In this document: piece by piece, positions 14,784-23,203 of the stretch
Position numbering within the stretch: the first letter of the stretch is position 1
Layout: every line of letters begins with the position of its first letter
Virus record (IMG/VR): IMGVR_UViG_3300036828_000671
Span: 1 to 37,292 of that record
DNA: 37,292 nt
From: a virus
Direction: 5' to 3' (one strand)
Notes under the pieces: generated by a model
What the model was told of the DNA's origin: nothing
The model's input: the letters and a program-made list of their open reading frames with translations, nothing else
Database searches by the model: none
Made by a program: the position numbers and the translations under genes

Positions 14784-14984
14784 ATGGCGCAACACTACCC
14801 GCGAACGACGGTCGAGGCTTCGGCATGGTGCAACGTTTGCCACGCTGAGACGATGCATCGTGTCCACGATCGGCGCCTCCAGGCGTGCCTCAAATGCGGG
14901 GAAAGACAGGAGCGCGAAGCGGCCGCGCGGCGAACTGAGAAAAAGGAACCGCCGAAACAGCAAGAGCTATTTGGAACGGAGTAA
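14784..14984 (+). CDS. 66-residue zinc-ribbon protein
   Basis: C16-x2-C19 and C35-x2-C38 (WCNVCH, ACLKCG) flank a short hairpin with HRVHDRR, a classic zinc ribbon. The C-terminal 25 residues are charged and end QQELFGTE. It begins 3 bp after the previous stop. Similar small zinc ribbons occur in many phages; the role is unknown, perhaps nucleic-acid or protein contact. Confidence 0.7.
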   Translation: MAQHYPRTTVEASAWCNVCHAETMHRVHDRRLQACLKCGERQEREAAARRTEKKEPPKQQELFGTE

Positions 14985-14990
14985 ATACCC

Positions 14991-16004
14991 GTGGGAAATT
15001 CCACCGTCACGTTGGAAGCTGTCTATGATTCCATTGCAGCCAAGGGCGTGCCGGATCCGCGGGCTCTGCCCTCCGGCTATAGCGACACTCTGGCGCTCGA
15101 ATTGGGCAACGAAGTAATGGCCGATCTGCTGGGGGGCGCCGTAAATGTGCGCGGAGATATAACCAGGTTCAACTGGAAATTCAATCGCGCGATCGCGCAA
15201 CCCTTTCAACTCAACTCGTGGCAGCAAGATTATCCGCAGCCGGCGCCGTCCGCGGGCATCATCGGCTGGGGTGAAGATTGCGACATCGTTGACGTGAATA
15301 ACAGCGTCATGCCCAAACCGCTGAATTGGGACGGCGCCGTAACGTGGAAGAAACAACTGGCGCGAACCAGCTTGAGTCGATGGCGGCCAACGCAAATCTG
15401 CTGGATGTACAACCAGACGCTGAGCTATGGCACCTGGCCCGGCGCCGGCGTGAGATTCTATCCGCTCAACGGAACTAACCAAAAAAGTAATCCGATCATG
15501 AGCATGATCGATGCCAACGGCAATCTGCTGATCGTCACCGGCTTTGGAGCGACAGGCAGCGCGCCGCCGAGCTTGCCCGCCAACAGCGCGGAAGGCGCAA
15601 CGGTAACGGACGGATCCGTGATCTGGACGGTTGTGTCGCCAACCAGCCAGGGATTCCGCGTCGACTGGCTGCCAAATGCCACATCACCCAACTACCAGTT
15701 GATTCCCTACTTCCAGATCGAGCCCCCGACATTCGCCAAGCTGGGGCAGACTCTCAATCCAATTCCTGATAGCTTCAGCCGGCATTTTTTCAATGGACTG
15801 GAAGCGGCCATGTTCAAAGCTTCGCCCAACCCTGGCGACGTGAAACGCGGGGAGCGGGCGCGCGTCGACTGGCTGGCTGCATTGCTTGTCATGACCGGCC
15901 AGGGCAACAAGGAGCCCGATGCATTTTCACTCGTGCCCATGAACCAGGCAGTTGAGAGGCGCTGGCAGAACGATGCGCCTTATACCGCGGACCATCCCGT
16001 CTGA
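14991..16004 (+). CDS. virion structural protein, adaptor/tail-tube-like
   Basis: A 337-residue protein with GTG start. It has helical ends and a central beta-rich insert. The first part (VYDSIAAKGVPDPRALPSGY, SDTLALELGNEVMADLL) resembles head-completion or adaptor proteins, and the middle (LIVTGFGATGSAPPSLPANS, VIWTVVSPTSQGF) looks like a small beta domain also used in the nozzle protein at 16811-19702 (GSIVWENLGP). It lies between the head genes and the nozzle gene. The stop codon TGA (16002-16004) is inside the first unit of the 21-bp repeat array. Confidence 0.55.
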   Translation: MGNSTVTLEAVYDSIAAKGVPDPRALPSGYSDTLALELGNEVMADLLGGAVNVRGDITRFNWKFNRAIAQPFQLNSWQQDYPQPAPSAGIIGWGEDCDIVDVNNSVMPKPLNWDGAVTWKKQLARTSLSRWRPTQICWMYNQTLSYGTWPGAGVRFYPLNGTNQKSNPIMSMIDANGNLLIVTGFGATGSAPPSLPANSAEGATVTDGSVIWTVVSPTSQGFRVDWLPNATSPNYQLIPYFQIEPPTFAKLGQTLNPIPDSFSRHFFNGLEAAMFKASPNPGDVKRGERARVDWLAALLVMTGQGNKEPDAFSLVPMNQAVERRWQNDAPYTADHPV

Positions 16005-16095
16005 AGGAAACTTTCCAGAGTCTGAAGGAAACTTTCCAGAGTCTGAAGGAAACTTTCCAGAGTCTGAAGGAAACTTTCCAGAGTCTGAAGGAAAC
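16000..16095 (+). repeat. 21-bp tandem repeat array carrying multiple Shine-Dalgarno sequences
   Basis: Four perfect units (16000-16020, 16021-16041, 16042-16062, 16063-16083) and a 12-bp partial fifth. Each contains GAAGGAAACTTTCC, so each carries an AAGGA ribosome site next to its own complement TTTCC. Only the last copy has the right distance (7 bp) to the ATG at 16100. The array starts at the stop codon of the upstream gene. The 21-bp length keeps frame, and every unit has TGA in the upstream gene's frame. Confidence 0.95.
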
Positions 16096-16099
16096 AAAA

Positions 16100-16810
16100 A
16101 TGGCAAGCACCCAGAATGTGATGGATTCGGTGATTTTTGTACAGACGTTGATAAAGAATCAGCGGCTCAATGTCAACGGGCAACAGCCAGCCTTAACCAT
16201 GTCAAACCTAGTTCTTCAGCGGATCCTGGGACCGCCCTTCATCTGGCGCCAGAATCGCGCTACCCTGCCGGTTCCGATCACCACCGCCGGCGGCACCGAC
16301 TATGTGGTGAATGTACCTAACCTGGGACGGATCGAAACGCAATGGCTCAATGACCCCGCCAGCGGCAAAAACATGGAGCTGAGCGGCGCCGTGGCCCTGG
16401 CAAGAGTGAGCTCTCAGCAGAGGCCCACGCAAGTAGCGCCGCAATACGACGACAACTTGGGAAACATCACGTTCCGATTCAATGCCATTCCCGACAAAGC
16501 GTACACAGCTTTTTTCGACTACCAGCAGAAGGCGCCGCTGATTACGAGCTGGGCTAACCCATGGGGCGTGATCCCAGACGAATGCGGCTATATCTACAAC
16601 AAAGGTTTTCTCTCCCTCGGGGCGCTGCTTGTGAACGATGCGCGCTTCTCGATCTGGGAACGCGACTTTGTCGCTTCTCTCCTGGGCGCGCAGGATGGCC
16701 TGGACGAGCAAGCGAAAGCAATCTTTCTTGGCCAGTGGCTGAGCGATTCGCGCAGCGTGACCCGCAGCCAGGGATCTGTGCAGGGTGGCGTGGCAGGCAG
16801 GGGGCAATAA
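16100..16810 (+). CDS. virion structural protein, head-tail adaptor/connector-like
   Basis: A 236-residue protein. The C-terminal half (KGFLSLGALLVNDARFSIWE, then FVASLLGAQDGLDEQAKAIFLGQW) is helical and of the kind seen in tail-adaptor proteins; the N-terminal half is beta-rich (ATLPVPITTAGGTDYVVNVP). It sits directly before the large nozzle-like gene. Translation uses the last ribosome site of the 21-bp repeat array. An open frame upstream (EGNFPES repeats) is only the repeat read in another frame. Confidence 0.55.
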   Translation: MASTQNVMDSVIFVQTLIKNQRLNVNGQQPALTMSNLVLQRILGPPFIWRQNRATLPVPITTAGGTDYVVNVPNLGRIETQWLNDPASGKNMELSGAVALARVSSQQRPTQVAPQYDDNLGNITFRFNAIPDKAYTAFFDYQQKAPLITSWANPWGVIPDECGYIYNKGFLSLGALLVNDARFSIWERDFVASLLGAQDGLDEQAKAIFLGQWLSDSRSVTRSQGSVQGGVAGRGQ

Positions 16811-19702
16811 ATGGCCGGGCCGATCGCAGCAACGGGCGCCATCTCAAACCCGACCAGGTACGGGGCGCTCACTATGGGCGGCGAGCAATTCACCGGCATG
16901 TGGACGCAGCGCAGCCCCTATCGCGATGCGGCGACCGCTTACCTGATGAAGAAGTTTTATCAAGGCAGCCGCTTTGACTCGATCTGGGATGGAATCAACC
17001 GCGAAATAAGCGCCAAGCTCACCGACAGGCGCCGGCCTGGATCGGCGGTCTATAACAACGTACTCTTACGCGCGGTTCTTTCCTTTTACTCTTGGAAATA
17101 TATCCAGAATGGCGCTGAAGTCGTGCGCGTTTTGGCTGATTGCATAGATGGGCAAATTCTCGACATAACGACATTCGGGCAGGCTTCACTTGTATATAAC
17201 AAATCGGTGCTCACTGCGCCAGCGCGCTTTCTCGGTGTCGGGACCGAGCTATTTATAGGTGATGGCGTTGAACAAGTCAAAGTGATGACGGGCTCTCGCA
17301 CCTGGCAAGCGTCAACCAATTTCCCGCCAGGCACGCTCATTTCAAACCAAGTAACAGGCCACTCGGCCTATATGTACATGGCTCTGGGCGGTATCACGAT
17401 GAACATAGTTGCCACGGCATCAAATGGCAGCTACGTTACTGTGTTCATCGATCCGCAAAATGTTCCGCTGCAATTCGCCAACCTCGAAAATGTCCAGGTC
17501 ACGTTTGGCGGTTTAACGGCCGGCAGTTTTCTGAATGGGAATACCTATGCGGTACACATAGTTTCTTCGACGTTGGGAATTCTCACCGTCCCCGTTGCTC
17601 ACAGCGCGTATGCGCAAATCGCAGATACTGGCAGCGGCACGACTGGAACCGGCACAACGTCCAGCAGTCGGCCGTCTTTCCCGACCAGCGAATATGATTG
17701 GGTCACAGATCCAAGCGGGGGCCAAGTCTGGAAATGTTATGGACTCGCGGCCGAAAATTGGGGCATTGCCGCGCCCACGAAGGCGCCCACCATTACGCCA
17801 GCAAACGGCACCCGATACTGGCAACCAAGCACCACGCTTTCATTTCTCTATGCGATTCTCGATCCTAACCAAAATCTGCAAGTGGTCTGGCCCGGTTCGG
17901 GAGTCTGGAAGACGGGGCGAAGCTATCCGAACTGGACGCCAAGAACGGCGACCAATCCGAATCCGCAGACCATCGACGGCAGCATTGTATGGGAGAACTT
18001 AGGTCCTATCCTGGCTTGGGCATCGAGCACGGTTTTCCAAGATAATCAGGCCATCATTGATTCAAACTTCAATCTTCAATTTGTGAACAGCGGCGGCGGC
18101 GGATCGACAGGAGCCACCGCGCCCACATGGGGAACCACCATTGGCGGCACAACGACCGATGGGGCGCTGACATGGGTTTGTCTCGGGCCAGGAGTCACGT
18201 TGACGACGGCCAGCATTCAATTTGCTTTTTCTTTTCATGCTATCGATGGCAGCGTCTCCACCGCTTCGCCGGCGCTTATCATTCAAGGCCCAATTTTGGG
18301 GATACCCACAACCAACGAGAACGCGCCGACAGCATACCTCACATTTTCAGGAACCTGGCCGGCTGATAGCCAGATCGATCAAATTTGGATTTGGAGGACG
18401 CCACAGGGACAGAGCGGTTTGCTCTTTGAAGATGCAGTTCCCATCGATCCTTACCCGACCGGCGGCCAGTTTTATATTGAACTCGGAATTCCAGACACAT
18501 CGGCCAATGGCTCAGGGGCTTTGAACCCGTTCATACAGGCGCCGGTTGCTAACGCCAATGATGCGCCGCCGGCGGGACTGACCGGGCCGATTCTACATTT
18601 ACAACGAACGTGGGGATTTTCCGGCAATGTAGTTTATTACTCGAACGGGCCGGATGCCATCGTTTCATCGAGCAACGGAAACACCGGCTGGGCTCCGCTG
18701 AACCAAATCAGCTATCAGGGTGCCGTGATTCGCATAGTATCGGTCACGGTCGAAAATGGCGGGATTATAGTTTTTACGACCAGCGGAATTTTCATCATTC
18801 TGGGCCTGGGCACTCCATTGAACCCGTTTTACTCCACGCAATATTTTGCAAAGGTGAATCTGGGCGGATTCAACGCGCTGGACGTGTACGGGACTGAAAT
18901 TGTTTTGATGGAAGCAAATGCAAAAGTAAGCTCGATTGCGATCCAATATCCCTTCAATCCGCAGACTGGTTACACCGAAATTGGTTTTCCGATTGGCGAT
19001 CAATTTCAGACAGTGACGACTGGCGGCTTTAATACCAGCCTGTTTAATCCGAAAACTGCCTACATTTCGTGGAATGTCCAATCGACCGGCGAAACCGCGA
19101 TGTATGCGGCTACCAATAATGGTTTTTGGTTCCGTCTCTCCGCGGTGAGCCCGCCGGAGAGCGGTTATATGTGGGGCACGCTTGCGGAGCTGCTAACAGG
19201 CGCGAGTGCGATTCAATCCGTCGAAACGGCGCCTGGCGTTTTCGATTTGCTTATCGGGCCAGCCTCGAATGGTTCCGTCTTGAAGCGCGACACGACAGGG
19301 ACAGTGTGGGCCGACAACGGTACTGCTTACCCATCGTGGGACGCCAAGGGCGTGAATCTCTTGTGTTCCACGGGGCAGTGGACCGAAGTAGCGCATATAT
19401 CGGCCAAGAGCATGCCCGTGGGCGCCAGGCCCGCGGTCAGTGTGTTGCTGGGGGAAATCAACCCCTCGACAGAGCGGCCATGGAACCTGCTTGAAGTAAC
19501 GAGCCCGGATCCGCCCTCGACGCCGCGGAGCAAAAGTGTTTTCAGCGACCGCTATGCCCTGGCGCAGAACGGAGTGCCCGACGAAGGCGATTGCATTCTG
19601 ACCAAGTTTGATTACGGGGCGCAGGCTTACGGGGATGAACTGCTCGATTGGGGCATCTTCGCCACCACTGAGGATGAACGCAAGGAGGAAGTGCAAAAGT
19701 GA
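16811..19702 (+). CDS. large tail nozzle/tail-tubular-B-like protein
   Basis: A 963-residue protein starting right after the preceding stop. The helix-poor sequence has many short strands with Gly/Trp turns (VYYSNGPDA, GGIIVFTTSGIFIILG, YISWNVQSTGETAMYAATNN), typical of beta-propeller nozzle proteins such as T7 gp12-like tail proteins. Middle segments (WQPSTTLSFLYAILDPNQNL, TGATAPTWGTTIGGTTTDGA) look like repeated small beta domains inserted on the surface (residues about 300-470). The order adaptor-nozzle-ejection proteins is that of short-tailed phages. The name is by architecture, not by a single motif. Confidence 0.62.
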   Translation: MAGPIAATGAISNPTRYGALTMGGEQFTGMWTQRSPYRDAATAYLMKKFYQGSRFDSIWDGINREISAKLTDRRRPGSAVYNNVLLRAVLSFYSWKYIQNGAEVVRVLADCIDGQILDITTFGQASLVYNKSVLTAPARFLGVGTELFIGDGVEQVKVMTGSRTWQASTNFPPGTLISNQVTGHSAYMYMALGGITMNIVATASNGSYVTVFIDPQNVPLQFANLENVQVTFGGLTAGSFLNGNTYAVHIVSSTLGILTVPVAHSAYAQIADTGSGTTGTGTTSSSRPSFPTSEYDWVTDPSGGQVWKCYGLAAENWGIAAPTKAPTITPANGTRYWQPSTTLSFLYAILDPNQNLQVVWPGSGVWKTGRSYPNWTPRTATNPNPQTIDGSIVWENLGPILAWASSTVFQDNQAIIDSNFNLQFVNSGGGGSTGATAPTWGTTIGGTTTDGALTWVCLGPGVTLTTASIQFAFSFHAIDGSVSTASPALIIQGPILGIPTTNENAPTAYLTFSGTWPADSQIDQIWIWRTPQGQSGLLFEDAVPIDPYPTGGQFYIELGIPDTSANGSGALNPFIQAPVANANDAPPAGLTGPILHLQRTWGFSGNVVYYSNGPDAIVSSSNGNTGWAPLNQISYQGAVIRIVSVTVENGGIIVFTTSGIFIILGLGTPLNPFYSTQYFAKVNLGGFNALDVYGTEIVLMEANAKVSSIAIQYPFNPQTGYTEIGFPIGDQFQTVTTGGFNTSLFNPKTAYISWNVQSTGETAMYAATNNGFWFRLSAVSPPESGYMWGTLAELLTGASAIQSVETAPGVFDLLIGPASNGSVLKRDTTGTVWADNGTAYPSWDAKGVNLLCSTGQWTEVAHISAKSMPVGARPAVSVLLGEINPSTERPWNLLEVTSPDPPSTPRSKSVFSDRYALAQNGVPDEGDCILTKFDYGAQAYGDELLDWGIFATTEDERKEEVQK

Positions 19703-20064
19703 AAGGCATCTCAGACATTCGGGTGCGGATCCAGTGCGCCAAGGTTTTGGACCACGCCAAAATTTTGCCCATGCAGAGTTTTATCGACCTGGGGCCCGAG
19801 CTTGGAATGGAGAAGGACCGCGAATTGAAACTCTATTTTGCCCGCCGGATTGGGGAGATTCTCTGCGGCAATTCGACTATGTACGTATACCAGCCGGGTG
19901 ATCGTTCGCCCATCGGGCGCTGCGTTCTGTGCGGGGGCGCGTTGAGCTTCGAAATTCAGGAGCAGACGGCGCCGGCTAAATCTGGCCCGCAGGAACTGGC
20001 CGCATACCACTCGCAGCAATCAGAGCAACCGCGAGGGCGGCGGATGAAGAGAAAAGCATCGTGA
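19699..20064 (+). CDS. hypothetical protein with one CxxC motif
   Basis: A 121-residue protein with GTG start overlapping the stop of the nozzle gene. The first 70 residues are mixed alpha/beta (RVRIQCAKVLDHAKILPM, DRELKLYFARRIGEIL). C75-x2-C78 (CVLCGG) with C23 and C56 could form a metal site. The C-terminus is charged and disordered (EQPRGRRMKRKAS). It may be a minor tail protein. The family is not recognised. Confidence 0.55.
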   Translation: MKGISDIRVRIQCAKVLDHAKILPMQSFIDLGPELGMEKDRELKLYFARRIGEILCGNSTMYVYQPGDRSPIGRCVLCGGALSFEIQEQTAPAKSGPQELAAYHSQQSEQPRGRRMKRKAS

Positions 20065-20528
20065 TGATTACTCACCAATTTTCGCGCTATTTACTGATCC
20101 CGGCCGATCCGAGACATTTAGACCTGGCGCGCGCTTGGACTCTTGCCGATCCCGACCATGCCGGCAGCGTGCGGCCGGAATTCTGGATCGAGCAAGGAGA
20201 AGGATGCGAAGCCTGGTTACTCACCGACGAGGAAGGGCCAGTCTATTTTTTCAAGGCGGTTCACTGTCAACCCGACGTGGAAGTGCATATCCAGTTTCCT
20301 CCTTATCCGGCCGCGGCGCCGATTCTATCGCAGGTACACCACCGCAACCGCCTGGCCCTGGCTCTTGTCGAAGGCATGCGATGGCTTGAATGCAGACTGA
20401 AAGCCGCAAAACGTATGAGAGAAATTCGCTTTGACAGTCGCGACCCGAAATTGATTCGTTTTGCGGAAAAGCATCTGGGATTCACCAACGAGGGCGGGCA
20501 TCTTTCGAAACGTCTGGAGGCGGCCTAA
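20061..20528 (+). CDS. GNAT-like acetyltransferase fold protein
   Basis: A 155-residue protein. The pattern fits a GNAT domain: N-terminal strand and helix (LARAWTLAD), then WIEQGEGCEAWLLTDEEGPVYFF as paired strands, a central helix (HRNRLALALVEGMRWLECRL), and the end REIRFDSRDPKLIRFAEKHLGF, which is how GNATs close. The acetyl-CoA loop (Q/RxxGxG/A) is not clear, so it may not be active. Genes of this type occur next to tail/ejection genes in some short-tailed phages. GTG at 20061 and ATG at 20064 are both possible starts; the ATG is more likely. Confidence 0.6.
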   Translation: MMITHQFSRYLLIPADPRHLDLARAWTLADPDHAGSVRPEFWIEQGEGCEAWLLTDEEGPVYFFKAVHCQPDVEVHIQFPPYPAAAPILSQVHHRNRLALALVEGMRWLECRLKAAKRMREIRFDSRDPKLIRFAEKHLGFTNEGGHLSKRLEAA

Positions 20529-21205
20529 TGTGTGGGAGCACTTCGGCACAAAATAATTTGCAACAGGAACAAATGGACGCCTATAAGCAGGCGCAGCAGC
20601 TCACAGCCGAACAATATGCAAATCAGCAGGCGATCTATGCGCCAATGGCGAAACAATTTCAATCGATTTTCGCGCTGGGACCGTCGCAGGAAGGATTCTC
20701 GACGGCCGAAGAGAATGTGTTAAACGCCGGGGCGGTCGCGGGAACGGCGACCAACTATGGAAACGCAGCCAGGGCAGTGAATGAAAACCTGGCCGCAATG
20801 GGCGGCGGCAATGAACTTATCGGAAGCGGCGGCGCGGCACAGCTCAAAGCGGAGACGGCACAGAGCGCGGCCGGCGAACTGAGCCGGGAGCAGACCCAGA
20901 TTAAGGAAGCCAATTACCAGCAGGGTTATAACCAATGGCTGAACGCGGGGCAGGGACTGGAAAGCATCGCCGCGGGGCAAAACCCGCTGGGATATGAAGG
21001 CGCGGCCACCAGCGCGGGCGGTGCAGCAGGCACCACAGCGAACCAGATCGCGGAACAACAAAATAGCTGGATCAACGCAGCCATCGGCGCCGCCGGCAGC
21101 ATAGGGGGGGGAATCCTAAGCGGAGGATTGTCCTTTGGCGGCGGGGGCGGCGGCGCCGGCGGTCCCGTTGGCAGTGGTGGGGCAATGCCTACAGGATGGG
21201 CATAA
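20528..21205 (+). CDS. small internal virion/ejection-type protein
   Basis: A 225-residue protein starting on the previous stop (TAATG). It is helical and Gln/Ala-rich (QQEQMDAYKQAQQLTAEQYA, GGAAQLKAETAQSAAGELSR) with a Gly-rich tail (GGGILSGGLSFGGGGGGAGG) that has a hydrophobic patch before it. It is the first of three such genes; in short-tailed phages three internal core proteins form the ejection apparatus that carries DNA across the envelope. The role rests on order and composition. Confidence 0.55.
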   Translation: MCGSTSAQNNLQQEQMDAYKQAQQLTAEQYANQQAIYAPMAKQFQSIFALGPSQEGFSTAEENVLNAGAVAGTATNYGNAARAVNENLAAMGGGNELIGSGGAAQLKAETAQSAAGELSREQTQIKEANYQQGYNQWLNAGQGLESIAAGQNPLGYEGAATSAGGAAGTTANQIAEQQNSWINAAIGAAGSIGGGILSGGLSFGGGGGGAGGPVGSGGAMPTGWA

Positions 21206-21217
21206 AGAGGAAACATC

Positions 21218-23203
21218 ATGCCTAACGGACCATACGAAGGCGTTTCGAATCCACCGGACGGCGGCAATGTAAGCACAGTCGCGCCACCACCGGCCGGAAA
21301 TCAAAACGTGGCCGCGCGCGATCAGTGGCTGGCCACGGCCGGCGGCGGATCCCCGAAACCTGCGGCGCCGGCCATTGGAAGCGCCGGTACGCAGCAGCAG
21401 CCGGCTGCTACCCCTGGCTTGCCTCAGCAGCAGCAGCCGGCGCCGAAGCCTGCCACGGCGCCCGTGGTGACGTCGACCAAGCGCGGCGGGTTGCTGGGAG
21501 TGATGGACTCGGTTACTGATGCACTGGTAGGCAAGACGCGGCCGGAGGTTGGCACCGATGCAGACGGCAATGCCTACATAAAACAGCACACCATGACGCG
21601 CGGCCAGCAGTGGATGCGGATAGCAGGCGAAGCCATGCGGGGGGCGGCCGCGGGCCTGGCCGCGGGCAGAGGCGCGGGCAACATGGGCAAAGCTGCCCAG
21701 GCGGGCATCGAGGCCGGAGATAAATCCAGGCAGCAAGAATATAGCGATGTACAGCAAAAGGTTCTCGACCAGGCGAACAATCAGATGCTGCGCATGAAGC
21801 TGGCGGAAGAAACTTGGCGGCAATCGCGGCTTAAAGTTGAAGCCACGCAACAGGATGTTAAATTCTGGGGGGAGCAGCAGGACAGGATCGAAAAGGCTGG
21901 CGGAGTCTTCCTGGGACACGCCGCGCACCCCGGAGATATAAGCGCAATTCAAACTGCCAACCCAGACGTTATGAAGGATCTGGTTAAAAATCCCACATCT
22001 CTGGAATTCATTCCGCAAGTGGACAACAGCGATGTGACTACAGGCTTCGCCGTCTATAAGGTTCCTGAAAAATACGGCCAAGAATGGATGCCGGCCGGAA
22101 CACCATTCCGCACTTACGACAACATCAAGCACGAATATGTGAATAATTTGACCACCAAACCGACGATTCGGAGCGAGATCGATGCATATAACACCGCCGC
22201 GGGCAACGCAGCGGCGAAATTCAGCGCCGACCAAGCCGAGGAACAACTGAAAATCGCGAACAAAGAGAAAGCCGAACAGGAAACAACCGCTAGCAAAGAG
22301 GAACTGCCCGGGAAAAAGGATCTGACGCAGGCGCAAATTGGTGAAGCTAAGGCGAGCGCCGGCGAGAAAGGCGCTCAAGCGAGTCTAGCCGAACAGAAAG
22401 CCAAGCAGGTCAAGGCCGGCATGATTACCGACGATGGGACACCGAACCCGCGATTTGAAGCTATGGCGCAGGCACTGTACAACGGCGACATTCTGCCTGA
22501 AGACCTCAAACGTGAAGCCAAGGGCGCACAGCTCGATCCGAATATGGTACTGGGCAGAGCTATAGAAATTGGCCAGGCCGCCGGTAAGCCGTTCAGTGAA
22601 TCGATCATCAAAGACGAACACAAATTTTCTTCGAGCCCTAAGACGCAAGCGGCGCTCGACGGAATTGATCGCATACTCGGCGCGCCAGGCGCGCCGGGCT
22701 ATATGGATCAGATGTTGAACCTGTCCAAGCAGGCCGGCCTTATCGACTCAAACCTCCCCGGCGCAGGATTGGCTAACGATGTCATGCTCTGGACGCAAAG
22801 AAACATGGGCGACAACGCGGCCAAAAATCTGAACACTTCGATTGCGGAAACCCGGCGCTCAATCGCTGGGCTTATCGGGAATCCGCTGCTGGGCGGCAGT
22901 GACACAGATAAAAAACTGCAGCAGGCCGATGAAATGCTGGGGCAGCGGCCGACAGTCGCGAACTTGCAAGGCGCCGCTAATGTTCTTGAGCAGGCGCTGA
23001 GAACGCAGCGAAATTCACTCGTACAAAACAATCGATTCCTGCTCAGGCGGTACGGAACTACCGGGGTGGGACCGGCGGCCGCGGCGCAGCCGACCGCGGG
23101 ACCAGCAACCGCGCGGCCGGCGCCGCCGAGGCCTCCGAGTGTACCTGCAACCGCGCATTGGGACTGGAACGCGAATAACGGGAAGGGTATGTGGATCCCG
23201 TAA
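21218..23203 (+). CDS. large ejection-type virion protein
   Basis: A 661-residue protein after AGAGGAAAC. The N-terminal 100 residues are Pro/Ala/Gln-rich and disordered (poly-Gln in QQQQPAPKPA). A small hydrophobic/Gly segment follows (MRGAAAGLAAGRGAGNMG), then long helices (about residues 170-560), including a charged coiled coil (ADQAEEQLKIANKEKAEQE). The C-terminus is Pro/Ala-rich. No lysozyme or transglycosylase motif is visible. It fits the second ejection protein of a short-tailed phage by size, helical content and order. It overlaps the next gene by 13 bp. Confidence 0.55.
   Translation: MPNGPYEGVSNPPDGGNVSTVAPPPAGNQNVAARDQWLATAGGGSPKPAAPAIGSAGTQQQPAATPGLPQQQQPAPKPATAPVVTSTKRGGLLGVMDSVTDALVGKTRPEVGTDADGNAYIKQHTMTRGQQWMRIAGEAMRGAAAGLAAGRGAGNMGKAAQAGIEAGDKSRQQEYSDVQQKVLDQANNQMLRMKLAEETWRQSRLKVEATQQDVKFWGEQQDRIEKAGGVFLGHAAHPGDISAIQTANPDVMKDLVKNPTSLEFIPQVDNSDVTTGFAVYKVPEKYGQEWMPAGTPFRTYDNIKHEYVNNLTTKPTIRSEIDAYNTAAGNAAAKFSADQAEEQLKIANKEKAEQETTASKEELPGKKDLTQAQIGEAKASAGEKGAQASLAEQKAKQVKAGMITDDGTPNPRFEAMAQALYNGDILPEDLKREAKGAQLDPNMVLGRAIEIGQAAGKPFSESIIKDEHKFSSSPKTQAALDGIDRILGAPGAPGYMDQMLNLSKQAGLIDSNLPGAGLANDVMLWTQRNMGDNAAKNLNTSIAETRRSIAGLIGNPLLGGSDTDKKLQQADEMLGQRPTVANLQGAANVLEQALRTQRNSLVQNNRFLLRRYGTTGVGPAAAAQPTAGPATARPAPPRPPSVPATAHWDWNANNGKGMWIP

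Noticed and set aside
15952-16320. Open frame with EGNFPES peptide repeats
   Set aside because: It is the 21-bp repeat read in another frame; the real genes end at 16004 and start at 16100 with a good ribosome site.
21116-22378. 420-residue minus-strand open frame opposite the ejection genes
   Set aside because: Shadow of GC-rich coding on the plus strand; no ribosome site, no recognisable domain, and it spans two well-supported genes.
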